Of a stretch of DNA of 64,000 bases, positions 1 to 31,620 are shown in pieces; position 1 is the first letter of the stretch; each line of letters starts with the position of its first letter. The position numbers and the translations under genes were made by a program. The stretch is from Paragorgia papillata (lineage: Eukaryota > Cnidaria > Anthozoa > Scleralcyonacea > Coralliidae). The DNA is taken from assembly GCA_035771165.1 (NCBI GenBank), contig JAWNZC010000013.1, forward strand, positions 2,403,501 through 2,467,500, given 5' to 3'. Below the pieces are notes generated by a model, which was given only the letters and a program-made list of their open reading frames with translations, did no database searches and had not been told where the DNA came from.

Positions 1-8962
<8,962 letters not shown>

Positions 8963-9110
8963 TATTTTAAATCACGGCCAAAACTCGCCAAAGAAAATAA
9001 TATAAAAAGACACAACATCGAAGAGGAATCACCATTTTCAGCGAGTGTTGTTTACGTCCAGTCTGGGAACTAGTGAAATGGACCAATCAGAGACGCTCCC
9101 GTGTCGCGCA
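8963..9110 (-). promoter_or_regulatory. Probable DPY19L3 5' UTR and promoter
   Basis: The 150 bp upstream of the DPY19L3 ATG contain a CCAATCAG box at 9083-9090 (inverted relative to the gene, about 120 bp from the ATG) and a locally GC-richer stretch to about 9115. No TATA box is obvious. A CCAAT box near a housekeeping start is common, but this one is not proven. Confidence 0.3.
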
Positions 9111-9414
9111 GCGATGCGTCTTGTTTTCAGAAGTCTGAATTTTGGGCACCCGCAAAGAACGCCTGCGAAGGAGGCTACTGCAAGACAAAACAACGCGGAT
9201 TTAATTAGCTTTGGTTTCAAGCAAATTGAGAAAGAATAAGCCCAATATGGCAAAATATTTAAGTTGAAAATTCTATTTTTTTTATATCGAACAAATAATC
9301 GTGCAATTGACAAGTAAATATACCTTGTACACCTGTCCAAAGGTTGCTGCCCAATATGTAGTTGTCCTACTTCGCAATTCAGCCACTGGTGGCTATAATG
9401 AACGTTAACTGGCC

Positions 9415-9664
9415 CCTATAATGAGCTGTGATTTTATGTTGAATCGTACCTTGCACCGTGCACATCCTTTGTTTTAAGTTTATTAATATTTAAATAGCAC
9501 GGTTGAGTGATTGAACTGAAACGTTGCTATTGGACAATTCGTTCCATATACTAAAATACAATGTGCTCAGTGACCGTGCACCGTGCACAAAAACGCATAA
9601 AGGCGAACAAAAAGATAGGCCAAAGACTTTCGCTGAGTTTCCAGACCATATCTCGATTGACTAT
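9415..9664 (+). mobile_element. GATTGACTATG palindromic element, left-truncated copy
   Basis: Matches the full copies at 35677-35979 and 61051-61360: TGTGATTTTATGTTGAA, TTGATTGAACTGAAACGTTGC, ACCGTGCACAAAAACGCATA and the terminus CCATATCTCGATTGACTATG. The left inverted arm is missing. Confidence 0.7.
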
Positions 9665-9684
9665 GCTCAGACCGACGTTTTAAA

Positions 9685-9840
9685 TTACGAAATACTGACG
9701 TTTCGAGCGGAGCCCTCTCAAAACATTACTAACTTTACGTTACGTTACTTTAATTAAACCTCGCCAGTTTACCACATTTCCACCTTGCTCTATCGAAAAC
9801 ACTGCCTATGCGCAGTACTCTACTTTTTACAAAGTTGAAG
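9685..9840 (-). repeat. CGAAACGTCAG repeat fragment
   Basis: Contains, on the minus strand, GCTCCGCTCGAAACGTCAGT and an adjoining stretch on the plus strand, ACACTGCCTATGCGCAGTAC, that recur in several copies (19954, 22816, 32866, 41998, 42840, 63042). Confidence 0.6.
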
Positions 9841-9874
9841 ACTGTTTTTTACCACGCTTTCTTGGATAATTTAA

Positions 9875-10296
9875 AGTGCCTATGAAACGAAAATTAAGTT
9901 TGTCTTATTCGAACACTTAAAATTATAGGGTAACATCGGCTTTTGCAGTTTTTCGTGTCCTTGCTTCGTTCTTGAGATATTTCAGTTTGTTTGATGTAAA
10001 TGTTGCATGTTGCGACGTCAAACGTGCATAATGAGTTATCGGAAAACCGGAGTTCTATCTTTTTGCTATTGTCAAATATAATCACTTGAAAATCTACCTG
10101 TTTAGTGTTCTGGGCGAAACACACGCACATGCTTCCCTCGAATTATTTTGGTTTCATAATAGCAAAGATATATAACTTTTTTCCAACAACTCATTATGCA
10201 CATGTGACGTTAAAATGTTTAATTTGCATATCAAATAAACTGAAATATCTCAAGAACGAAGCAAGGAAACGAAAAACTTTTCATTTCATATGCACT
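9875..10296. mobile_element. TTAA-target palindromic MITE
   Basis: 422 bp, AGTGCCTATGAAACG... with TTAA at 9871-9874 and 10297-10300. It shares the subterminal AAATTAAGTTTGTCT block with the elements at 1187, 33147 and 49951 but has a different core containing GACGTCAAACGTGCATAATG. Confidence 0.8.
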
Positions 10297-10300
10297 TTAA

Positions 10301-12095
10301 GAAGAACATTTTGAAGCTCACACTTCAAGAATGAAGAATCAGTTAAGAGATATTTATTAAGATCTAACGTTTCGTTGTATTACGTACAACATCTTCAGAG
10401 ACTAAATTACAATCACAGTAAAACTATGCCACTGCTTCGTGTTTTATGCTGGGCTCTTATATTCATCAATAGATTACGCTTTCCGCCTGGTCAATCTATA
10501 GCAAATAATCAGTTAAGAGCATCGAGCCTCAATATAATTTTACTGGTTCTTGTAAAACATGCATTACAGGACACCATACTCTAATCTAAAGGCAGAGATC
10601 TAACGGAATCCTTATGACACTGCATGTCGGACGTCATGTTGGTCAACATCAGCCTGTTTGACAACTTTCCAAGTTGATAAACTTTATCTATTCAATTTAT
10701 CTGCGCACCAAAGATTCGGTTTTACGAGATAAAATCACTAAAATTGATTTTAGTCTGATTGCCCGGCGAGATTTCCTGATTCACTGGAAGAATAAAACCG
10801 CCTGGAGTTAATTTGTCACGCTTCTTAAACTTAACTCAAAGTTTGGCAAAGCAAATACTAATTTCCTAAACTTAGACAGTTTTATCTCTTTTGCTATAGC
10901 ATGGAAAGATAGAGGATTATAATCGTATGGACATATAGCCAGGAATAACATATGAACTCTATTAATGTAACGATTACTGTCGATTAGAGCCAGCTTAGAC
11001 TAGAAAAGTAGGACTAGAAAAAACTGCCAGATGGCAGTTGAGAGTCAAGATAACGAAATAGTCATTTCTTGAGCCAAATCCTTGTCAAAGTTTGAACTAT
11101 CAAGTGCATGTATGATTGAAAGTATAAATGGTTTGAAGCTATCGGAATAATATTAATACGGTGCATGTTTGTAAAAGTTGATCGTCTAGGTTAGTGTAAT
11201 TTTATAATAAGAAAGACTGTTAGTGGTGACTGCATGAGATTAATGACCGCCGCTGAGACCGTCAAACGTCAGCCACTACCACCACAACTATACCGAACAG
11301 TCTTTCTCAAGACTATACACTATTAAACCTTTTAGATGATCAACATAAGTCAATCACAGTCAAACATGTACTAAGTCTAAGTCTACGATATCGTGCGAGT
11401 TTAAACGTCTTTAAAGCATCACTCTTCTCTTATATTACTCCGGAATAATAGTATTTGAAATAGAGACGCGCTCTTTTCAATTCCTGGTAGCGAAAATTGA
11501 AGAGGAGGAATTTCACACAGCGGAGGTGTTATATAGTATTTATGTATATATACAAATACGTTGCATGCGTGTCAGCCTTATGACAGGAAATGGGGACCTC
11601 GTATAAATATATCGGCATATGCCACAATATGATAAGAACAGGCGCATGTCTTATCACTATAGATCAACAGATTTAATTTGCCAGAGACTGGCACGAAAAA
11701 AAGCCAGGAGAGACTACAGGTGATTTTTCAGTAAACCTCATAGTTTGGTTAAATTGGTATTTTAAGTTTGATTTAGTGAGAGCCCTGGGGAAGATATATG
11801 TATTTCGAGTTTGCAGGTTTATTATTTAAAATAATATATTTTAAAACCTCTTTAAATAAAGATTATATATATCTGTGAAGCATCATAATGACGGAAATTT
11901 AATTAAGACTCACTTGTGGTTAGCGTCAATCTGCCTGATAAACTAAATCCAATCTAACGACTACCGGTAATTTAGCTAACACTATACTCCTCTGCGGCTC
12001 TGCCAAGAGCAATAATTAAACCATACACAGTTTTGAACATACCAACCTCGCCCCTAATTAAAATGGCGTTCATCCCGCGCAGTGTATTGCTGGCT
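10301..12095. other. Intergenic, no gene seen
   Basis: AT-rich DNA between DPY19L3 and the lectin gene. Frames are short and show no recognisable domains or paired splice sites. A degraded CGAAACGT-like stretch is at about 10365-10400. No RNA gene recognised. Confidence 0.5.
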
Positions 12096-12099
12096 TGTT

Positions 12100-12425
<326 letters not shown>

Positions 12426-12439
12426 ACAAAAGTCTGTAT

Positions 12440-13935
12440 TCGTTTATTCACCAATGGGTGTGCTGGAACTGTTGTAAATAGTTGTCGTTCATTGGTCTAG
12501 GTTGTTGAATGCATTATTTCAACCTCAATTATTTCAATCAATCGAGTATACCTGGCCGCATAGACGCATAACCCACGGCGGAGAGGGGACTCCCTGAAGT
12601 TCAGAACAGACGGAATTGAATATTTTTGTCGCCGTGTTTCGGTCTAGACAAAATATGCCAAAACTGACCGACCAAACTAGAAGAAAGCCGAAAGAATATA
12701 CCGTATGTCAGACTAAATAACGAGTGGAGTTCGGTAAAATAACAGTCATTGATATATGTGAGTAGCCCCCCCAAGCAATCACCTCACAAACAGGTCTGTA
12801 GTTCACAATATTTCAAACTATTTCCTTCTCATTGATCTATTTCATAGAACAATGCCAACTGCAGCCGTCTCAAGAGGCTTTGAGATTTAAATAGTTATTT
12901 CTGTTAGGTATTGCTAACTATAACTTAATTAGTATACCTTCAAGTTCTTAGTGTCTAGTGTCTAGATACTGTGCCGTTTCCTGGGAGTCATATACGTCCT
13001 CGATATAAGAGTAATTTGTTTCCAATTAAATATCAACTGACAAAGTTGTTACGTCAAAGTTGTTACAGCAAATAAAATATATCTTCGATATATATAAAAT
13101 ACTGTTTCTAAAGAAGCTATACTGTGACTCCGATCCCAGAGAACATATATACATATTGAGAGAGAGAAAGACTGAGAGAGAGTTAGAGTTAGAATTGGAG
13201 TTAGAGTTGGAGTTGGAGTTGGAGTTAGAATATTAAAGGGAATATGTTATATGTTGACTTTGGCGGCCGGCAAACTGAAATAGTTTCAGATTTTTAGACC
13301 ATCCGATATATGTTTACGTAGACCAAAATAACATATTTATTTACCGGATTGTCATATTTTGAATATTTTGTACCGATATTCTCTCGATTTTGACAAATAA
13401 AATTTTGTGACTATCGCACGGCTATAAATAATTCACATACAGTCTACCATCGTCATAAACTCGAGTGATCTGTTGGCAAATTTATATGAAGCGTCTACAT
13501 GTACTTGAAATATTGGCCTCGCAGGATGTTGCACTTCGTTGCAATTCCTGGCACTTCGTTGCGTCTTCCTTTTGGATATTGAAAGTCTGAGTGTGGCTCG
13601 TGAGAATGTCAACTGTCATGATTGGAACGGTATAATCGTTAGAAAGGATACTTCAAAATAAGGTTTTCGAGAGCTTGAGCCGAGGAGTACTATAATTTCT
13701 TGATATCTTCGAAACTGTCCACGATCGGACTACTGCATGATAAATGATATTTCAAAAGTCTTGTTCGTGAAGTAATTTCACTATCTAATTTCAAGAGCCG
13801 ATCTATAAGATTATTACAATGCAATAATTTATGTCATTGCAACCAATCCCAACATTATCTGGGTCACCGGCCCTAACCTCCAAACCGCTAGTCAGCAACC
13901 GAGTTTATACCGCTTGTTTATACCACTATAGTTTA
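12440..13935. other. Intergenic, GA and TTGGAG tracts only
   Basis: Contains a GA tract at 13158-13180 and a GAGTTAGAGTTGGAGTTGGA hexanucleotide tract at 13180-13230. The rest is unique AT-rich sequence with no supported coding region. Confidence 0.5.
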
Positions 13936-14095
13936 TACCCGGTTGACTGATTGAACTGAAACGTTGCTATTGGATAATTCGTTCATTATCCTAAAATACA
14001 ATGGGTTCAGTGACCGTACACCGTGCACAAAACTGCATAAAAGTGAACAAAAAGATACTTTAGCTGAGTTTCCAGACCATATTTTGAATGACTAT
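13936..14095 (+). mobile_element. GATTGACTATG element, truncated copy
   Basis: Carries CGGTTGACTGATTGAACTGA, AACGTTGCTATTGGATAATT and a degenerate terminus TTTTGAATGACTATG. Same family as 9415 and 35677. Confidence 0.6.
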
Positions 14096-14348
14096 GACTC
14101 ATTGACTCAGTATAGTGCATGTGATTCAGGTTTTGAACGTAGGTTGAGTTTGATACATACTGCTGTGTGCAAGTATGATAAATATAGGTTAGTTACCGAA
14201 CCCGAGGTAACTACGTCAGCGATAACCAAGGTTGCCTAAGAAAACTGAGATACTGAGTTCGTTATCACAGAGTTTGCCTAAAAAACACTTCGGTCGTGAT
14301 GATAAATCCCTTATCACATTCGTGACCATTGATTAAAGCTTATTTTCC

Positions 14349-14482
14349 CAACCACGCACAAATCAAGTTAATTGCCCCGTTAATTGCCCCGGGCTAATAT
14401 ATATTAGCCTGGGGCAATTAACTTGATTTATGCGTGGTATATATTAGCCTGGGGAAATTAACTTGATTTATGCGTGGTTGGA
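14349..14482. repeat. Hairpin with one duplicated arm
   Basis: The left arm CCAACCACGCACAAATCAAG plus TTAATTGCCCC (the last part doubled) faces a right arm CTTGATTTATGCGTGGT that occurs twice in tandem, each time after ATATATTAGCCTGGGG. Confidence 0.85.
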
Positions 14483-14567
14483 AGTAACTAATATAAATAA
14501 ACAACCGCGGTACATCAAAGAGAACCGAGGTGATCGTGAACTAATATATGTTAATGTCGTAAGGCAT

Positions 14568-14755
14568 GGTGCTAAGAGAAGAGATAGATATGTTACTGAG
14601 CTCAAATATGAGAATTGAATGCAAATGTTCTTTGGAGCTATTTTACTCAGAAAATTTTCCGAGTTCCCAACCGGAACTCGAACCCACAACCTACCATTGA
14701 GCTACTGAAAGTCTGGAACTCAGATAATTTTAAACGTATAGGTTGGGATTGATGA
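14568..14755 (-). mobile_element. tRNA-derived SINE, copy 1
   Basis: On the minus strand the tRNA-like head has TAGCTCAATGGTAGGTTGTG and GGGTTCGAGTTCCGG (A and B boxes, with a deletion between them), followed by the body TTTTCTGAGTAAAATAGCTC. Same layout as 16330-16510 and 31411-31590. Confidence 0.7.
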
Positions 14756-15283
14756 CATTATATACTGATATGTCCAAGTACGATGAAATTAACCGTTTAA
14801 ATGTTGTTGAGACCGAAAAAGAAGAGATGTAACATGCTAGCTCGGATACGAGCCGATTGATATCAACGAACTCGTACTTAGTCTTCTCACGAAAACCTAA
14901 TTTTCAGTTCCATTTTGCCGTTGTCTGTTCAGTTATAGATGCACAGATGACGTCACAACGTGGTAAGAACAAAAAATGGAATCTATTTGTTTTATACACT
15001 ACAAAAATTTAAAAGGTTTTTATCAAAATTCTTGTCGGATAAAGAAAAAAGCAAGTCAGCTGACGTGATCCATGTGTCTGTCCTCTAATAGATCATGGGC
15101 AATAACCAATGAAAACACGCATAGCAACCAGAGTATTGTATAAAAGTATATGGATCACGAGGTCCGTGACGTCCGTCGCAAAGACTTGGCAACAGAGAAT
15201 CAGTGCTAGTGTAGACACACTATATGCCGAGGGGCAAAGGGGCACTCCCTGAAAAGTGTACAAGATTTTTGAACTTTCAAAAC

Positions 15284-15440
15284 TCCTTGGATTTTCGCAT
15301 TGGATTTTCGGATTTTTAGGGCTGATTTTTTTGCGGATTGTTCCGGATTTTTTTGTGAAAATAATCATGATGGATTTTCCAAGGATTTTATGGATTTTCC
15401 AGGATTCTCACGGATTTTTTGGATTTGCGGATTTTTCGGC
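15284..15440. repeat. GGATTTT-rich degenerate tandem repeat
   Basis: The heptamer GGATTTT and close variants recur about fifteen times in 160 bp. Translations give Phe/Gly/Ile-rich low-complexity frames, not a protein. Confidence 0.75.
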
Positions 15441-15976
15441 AAAGTGTACGAGATTTTTGAAGTGATATTTGCCCTCGCTATATGCCTTGGAAAACTGATC
15501 ATTCATCGCACTGCGTACGAGCAATCTTGAATCAATCTTTATCATACACTACAGGATCAAAACCCCATTGGGCTAGATATATAATTATATATTTAACATA
15601 TTCCTTCTATAATTATTTAAAAAAAACACTTTCCCCCGATGTTGTAATATTTGACCACTTCCATTTCTGTTCGGATACACTTATTAGTGTCTGGGGACAA
15701 TTTCTGCGCTGTGGCAACTGATCCAAGGCTTTCTTAAACCGATTTCGGTTTCAGAGGCAGTTTTCGGCAATTTTGAAACGCAGAAGATAAACAGGAATGG
15801 AACGTGAGCCCCATTTCCGTGTGTTTATCGATTAGCACCTCCCTTGGTTCAAGAATCTTGTCAAGTTTGATTTAATTAACGTCGACAGCGCTCTAGTATC
15901 AGCTTTCCTGATCAGTTGAGTGTATCTTTGCGACGGGAAAAACGCAACGAGAGACGAGAGAAAGCTTGAGGGTGGA

Positions 15977-26830
<10,854 letters not shown>

Positions 26831-27355
26831 ACTTAATATGAATAATTAACTGGAGCGCTATGGTGGAAATATGGATCCTTTAATTTGATCATTGTTGCGA
26901 CCGCTGACCTTATTCTGCCTAATATTTTCATTAGACAGTGGGGTCTGCCGCGTCAACATTCCGGTCAATGTATAGTTATAAATTAATTCGGAAAAAGATC
27001 AGCGATTGATGCTATGGGTAAAAGGATCCAATTAATAACCACCATCTTGGATCGAGGACTCTATGGGGGATACGCAGTCCAGTTATATATAGGTCAATCT
27101 GTTACACAATATATATAAAAATTTATTGAAAGAAGACTTTGTGAGCGCCATTTTGATTTTTTTTATATATGTTGCGTAAAAGACTGGGTCCCAGTCTTAA
27201 ATTAACCAAGCAATGACTAAATTAATTTTTCTACCAACTAATTGCCGAACCAAGCAACTAATCGCCAATCAATCTAGCTAACTACCTAATCAACTACATA
27301 TATCCAAAATAACTTACTAACTACTCAAATAACTAACTAATCATGAAAAACCTAC
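26831..27355. other. SUEL 3' flank, no gene
   Basis: Probable 3' UTR then AT-rich DNA. ACCGCTGACCTTATTCTGCC at about 26900 recurs inverted near 62140, marking another interspersed repeat. From 27195 the sequence grades into a decayed CAACTAAC-type tandem repeat. No canonical polyadenylation signal stands out. Confidence 0.4.
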
Positions 27356-27457
27356 CCACCCCGTCAACCAACCAACCAACCAACCAATCAATCAACCAAC
27401 CAACCAACCAACCAACCAACCAACCAATCAATCAACCAACCAACCAACCAACCAACC
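27356..27457. repeat. CCAA tetranucleotide tract
   Basis: About 100 bp of CAAC/CCAA with CAAT interruptions. Confidence 0.9.
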
Positions 27458-27596
27458 CATGGGTCAGGCATTAACCAATTTCACCTAACCATCTAACTCA
27501 AACCTCTTTAATTTAGACAATACACCATAAATTAAATACCTTTTTACAATTGTAAAATCGGTATAAAAATGTAGATATTAGATATCAAACAATAAA

Positions 27597-27615
27597 ACAG
27601 ACAGACAGACAGACG

Positions 27616-27694
<79 letters not shown>

Positions 27695-27731
27695 GGACGG
27701 GTGGGCGGGCGGTCGGGCGGACGGACAGACA
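27597..27731. repeat. ACAG tetranucleotide tract
   Basis: ACAG repeat with ACGG and GGGC variants at both ends. Confidence 0.92.
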
Positions 27732-27956
27732 ATTATACAGTATCATGTTTTTAAATAGTTTTAGCAACTGTGATTTTCACACACTTTGTCTTGTAAAACA
27801 AAAATGTCAGTGCTTTGTTGTGCTTGTCAATAAAAAAAATTGTGTTCTTGGGGATCAATAAATAATCGAAATTCTAAACCTTGCTGTATATGAAGACTTG
27901 TTTGACTCATTCTTGTTCAAGGGTTACCCAGAGGTGAAGAATATCGTCTAGCGTTA

Positions 27957-28485
27957 AGGCTCTTTTCCACTCATCGCAAAAACCAGCTCGCAGCTCGCTG
28001 CGTGCGAGTGTTTGCTTCTAATTAAACACAACTCAAAGTGCTTGTTTTCTCGTTGTGAGTTCTTTTTAATGAGATTCAAGTACACGCGTAAAAACGCACA
28101 ACTTGTTCACTGTTGTCAACAGGCGTGAACAATGTTGTGCTGCTCGCCGTGAACAAGTTGTCAACAAGTTGTTCACTTATCGTTCGAACAACTTGTTCAC
28201 GGATAAATCAACAGTCATGAACAAGTTGTTCCAACAGCACATTTTTATAGCCAACAACGTTGTTCGCACATGATACAACATGTTGTAACAGCATGACGAA
28301 ATAACAACGATGAACAACAATGTTACAACAATGGTGAACATGGTTGATGTATCAACACGTTCTTCGGTTGTTACAACATGCGTGAACAACGGTTGTTGTT
28401 TCATCAAGCTGTAACAACTTTGTTGAAACAATGATGAACAATGTTGTTCATTTATATAGTTTCTGCGATGAGTGGAAAAGTGCCT
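27957..28485. mobile_element. PIF/Harbinger-like MITE with a nested element
   Basis: Ends AGGCTCTTTTCCACTCATCG and its inverse, exact TTA duplication (27954-27956 and 28486-28488). The arm GCGAGTGTTTGCTTCTAATT matches partial copies at 34955 and 35539. From about 28082 a TACACGCGTAAAAACGCACA element (see 32248) is inserted. The outer element interrupts a GTCTAGCG|TTAGCCAGAATAAA sequence. Confidence 0.82.
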
Positions 28486-28499
28486 TTAGCCAGAATAAA

Positions 28500-30376
28500 A
28501 GACTAATTCGAGCAGCTATCAATGAAACCGCTGATCTATCGCTGATTCAGCCTCCCTCTCCGTCCGTGGAAGAGTTTTTACTCCCCTCGTAATGTACGTA
28601 TAGCACTCAGAACTGTTTGCATCTAGTGTAACCTAAAGTTAACTGGAAGACACCGCCGACCTTACACTCATGCCACGAGCCCGGAAAAACCCCAGCAGCG
28701 TGTCAGCGTCGACACAATGTATGAGGGGGGTAATGGGGTATTTTGGTACTCCGTATTGGGGTAATTTAATTATTCGTTCAGTCATCTTTTTGCTGCCTCC
28801 CACCAGAGAGGCAGCACACTATTCTTGCATCTCTCTTGGGTTACCTATGCGTTACTCGTGCTCAGTCTTTTTGCCGAGCTATGTATGGCTGCGTATATCA
28901 ATTTTCGGATTTGGAGATTTGGAAATGTTGGTTCTGAACCCCCCTGACCATGCAACAGATGGGTATGATAGCAATAAAGAGCCTGGGTACGAGGATGCAG
29001 CAAAGTGCGCTACCACTTGGCGCTAAGTGGGGTCAATGACCATGTCTTTTATACTTGCTTGTGGAAGTATTCATCAAGGGCATGAACGTTTTAGTGGTCA
29101 GTCTCGAGGAAAACAGTGCTCTTTTATGAGTATCAGCGCTGTTAACAGCACAAACTATTCAAGTGAACGATTGGAATTCATCTACTATCGATCGAGTCTT
29201 AGTGCAAGGAGACAATATGTACTTGAATGCTTTTGCACAATGGTCTTATCCCACGTGAAGAATTGTTGTCGTTGAACAACCTACCAACTATTAACCAGGC
29301 AGCACTTCCTTGCTATAATAACTTCTAGTTATTAAACCTTTTTCTACCCTGTCATGGATGGCGTGCATCGTGCTTGTGGTGTATTTAATTGCTGGACGAC
29401 ATATTCCATTATTTCATCTGAATTTCATCCCGATAAGGGTCATAAGGGACCATGACGTCTAGCAATGTACATTGTGATCCCTTATCAGCATGGTCACATA
29501 ATCACAATGGCTCCCATGCAATATGGCGGACATGGCGGGAACTCTCAGCTCTCAGAGTCGAATGTTCAATAAATTTTGTGAATCCAAACGTAAAGTGAAA
29601 AATAAATTTGTTATTTTACGTGCTTCAGGATCACTGGATATTATTTCTGATGCTTCAGGATTGGTACCCCACCCACCCCACCCTGACGTGACCGCACTTT
29701 GGCAACTCGCTAGATTATTATATAGGACTTGCAGCTGCATGCTACTCAGTGCAACCAAGTCGCTACACAACATGTAATTAATAAACGTTCGAGTTTCTTC
29801 CGAAAATGATTTCCATTCACAATTCATAGGCGCGAAACAGCACTAAACGAAGTATATCATCAGACGGTGAAAATGAAAGATCAATTCGAGCAATTGATAA
29901 CGATCTGGCAACGGCTGAACATTGTTAATTGTGGCGATCCTAAGACGAATCGACTGTCGGCTTTCCAGCAAGCAGGCAGTGTTTCAAAATGCATCATTAA
30001 ACATTTTGAACTCGTCAAGACGTCAACTTGAACGCTGTATATGCATAGAAACAGCTAGAATATCGTTCAAATCTGATTGCAGTGATTCGAGCTGGGATTG
30101 GGACGAACATAAGAGAAACGTTAGTCGGTATATAGTCTGCGACGGCCTGTACGTTGTATACTCGAGATTCATGAGTTTGATTGACAGAGTGATAACCGAG
30201 ATAAAGCTAACAGTGAATAATGAATGTCGAAAAACAAAGACAGTGTTTGTATACGAAGTTGGTTGCGTAGCTTTCTTAATTTGACTATACGGCAGGTGCA
30301 CGACGGCTGGCCTGAAAATACAAAACAAAAATATCTGAACGTGTTGATCTACGGCGGAGTGAATATAAATCACAAA
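28500..30376. other. Intergenic upstream of the KCTD gene
   Basis: No supported coding region. 28670-29026 is open but has no domain and ends in GAGCCTGGGTACGAGGATGC, a fragment like the CTCGTACCCAGGG element. The promoter or 5' UTR of the KCTD gene should lie in the last few hundred bases; a possible 3' splice site (actatacggcag) is at 30294. Confidence 0.45.
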
Positions 30377-31165
30377 ATGATGAACTACACCGAGTTGTAC
30401 TCGTCGGACGAAGAACCAAGAGCGATACACCAACGACAAGAGACCTCGGTGCTGCCCAAGAAGCTCTTTCCGGAGCACATCGAGTTGAACGTCGGTGGGA
30501 AATTGTACAACACAACAGTCACAACGCTCACTCGACTTCCGAATAATCTCATCGAGAGGATGTTCACGGGTCAGTCAGCATTGTCGAAGGATTCCAAGGG
30601 AAGGTACTTTATCGATCGCGACGGCGAGATATTCGGGCACGTCTTGAACTTCCTCCGTACGCGAACGCTGACCCTTCGAGAGGACTTCGAGGATCTCGAT
30701 GGTCTGATGCAAGAGGCGGAATATTACGAGCTTAACGACTTAAAGCGCTTGATTCAAAGTCATGCAATGTCCAAGAGAAGATTACGGGTATGGAAGCCGA
30801 CGAGTGGTCACATTTCGTTGCACGTCAGGGCGAACTTCGCCATAACGGTTGGACGAAACGCACAGGTCGAGCATCCGTTTCGAAAGATCCAACGGATCTT
30901 CGTCAGTGGGAAGGTCTCGCTTTGCCAAGAAGTGTTCGAAAAAGACCTAAACGAAACCAGGGAGTCTCTTCCGAACACGTCTAGATACACCAACAGGCTT
31001 TTTCTACGGCATACTCAACTGGAGAAGGCATTCAATCAACTCGGGGGCCATGGTTTCCGGTTGATAAACGGCGATGGGGACGGCGTCGGCGCTCCGTTTT
31101 CAAGCAGGCAACCACGCATGGAAGGAGACTGGAGCCATTTTAGCATTTTCATTTTCTTTCGCTAA
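30377..31165 (+). CDS. KCTD12-like: KCTD8/12/16-like protein, GABA-B receptor auxiliary subunit family
   Basis: A single exon encodes 262 residues. Residues 34-128 form a T1/BTB (potassium-channel tetramerisation) domain: HIELNVGGKLYNTTVTTLTR, PNNLIERMF, GRYFIDRDGEIFGHVLNFLR, LMQEAEYYELNDLKRLI. Residues 143-262 are the H1 domain specific to KCTD8/12/16: NFAITVGRNAQVEHPFRKIQ, RIFVSGKVSLCQEVFEKDLN, ETRESLPNTSRYTNRLFL, LEKAFNQLGGHGFRLI, ending IFIFFR. In vertebrates these proteins pentamerise and bind the GABA-B2 tail, setting desensitisation by capturing G beta-gamma. The linker between the domains is short. The frame is open from 30224, but the ATG at 30377 gives the usual acidic N-terminus (MMNYTELYSSDEEP), and the extra 51 residues look like read-through. 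Vertebrate members are likewise largely intronless in coding sequence. Confidence 0.92.
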   Translation: MMNYTELYSSDEEPRAIHQRQETSVLPKKLFPEHIELNVGGKLYNTTVTTLTRLPNNLIERMFTGQSALSKDSKGRYFIDRDGEIFGHVLNFLRTRTLTLREDFEDLDGLMQEAEYYELNDLKRLIQSHAMSKRRLRVWKPTSGHISLHVRANFAITVGRNAQVEHPFRKIQRIFVSGKVSLCQEVFEKDLNETRESLPNTSRYTNRLFLRHTQLEKAFNQLGGHGFRLINGDGDGVGAPFSSRQPRMEGDWSHFSIFIFFR

Positions 31166-31410
31166 CGGAGTTCTCAGTACACGGTTGAAGAAATTATAAC
31201 GACTAATATAAACACGTTTATCCTAAAGTCATACATAGAGACATAGTTTTGTAGATTTAGCAAATTGCCAAACGGCGTCTGAGTACAAGTCACGTCTCCG
31301 GCTTACGGGGGAGGAAGTGTTAAAATAATACTTTATGCTTCGTGTTCAGTTATAAGCTCTGGCAAACGGCAGACTTTGATTTTGTTACCATAGTTTTTCT
31401 TATATTGTAT

Positions 31411-31590
31411 GTTAGCTCGGATATTAGAATTGAGTGTAAATGCATCTTCGAGCTATTTTACTCAGAAAACTTTTCTGAAACATTTGTGAGTTCACAAGCG
31501 AGACTCGAACCCACAACCTTCTGATCGCCAGTGAGATGCTCTAACCATTGAGCTACCCAGATGATTTGAAGGTACTGTAGGTTGAGATTG
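31411..31590 (-). mobile_element. tRNA-derived SINE, copy 3
   Basis: Best minus-strand copy: TAGCTCAATGGTTAGAGCAT (box A), CTCACTGGCGATCAGAAGGT, TGTGGGTTCGAGTC (box B), body TTTCTGAGTAAAATAGCTCG. Lies about 250 bp after the KCTD stop codon. Confidence 0.78.
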
Positions 31591-31620
31591 ATGTAAGACA
31601 TGCAACATGCATATATCATC

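Noticed and set aside
15920..15976. Upstream in-frame ATG for the SUEL gene
   Set aside because: It would put 19 polar residues before the hydrophobic signal; the later ATG has the better context.
28670..29026. 118-codon frame
   Set aside because: No domain, atypical composition, and its end is a fragment of a known repeat.
29922..30284. 120-codon frame upstream of KCTD
   Set aside because: No recognisable domain; overlaps the presumed 5' region of the KCTD gene in another frame.
30224..30376. Upstream extension of the KCTD frame
   Set aside because: Residues do not resemble any KCTD N-terminus, and a probable splice acceptor lies within; the ATG at 30377 is preferred.
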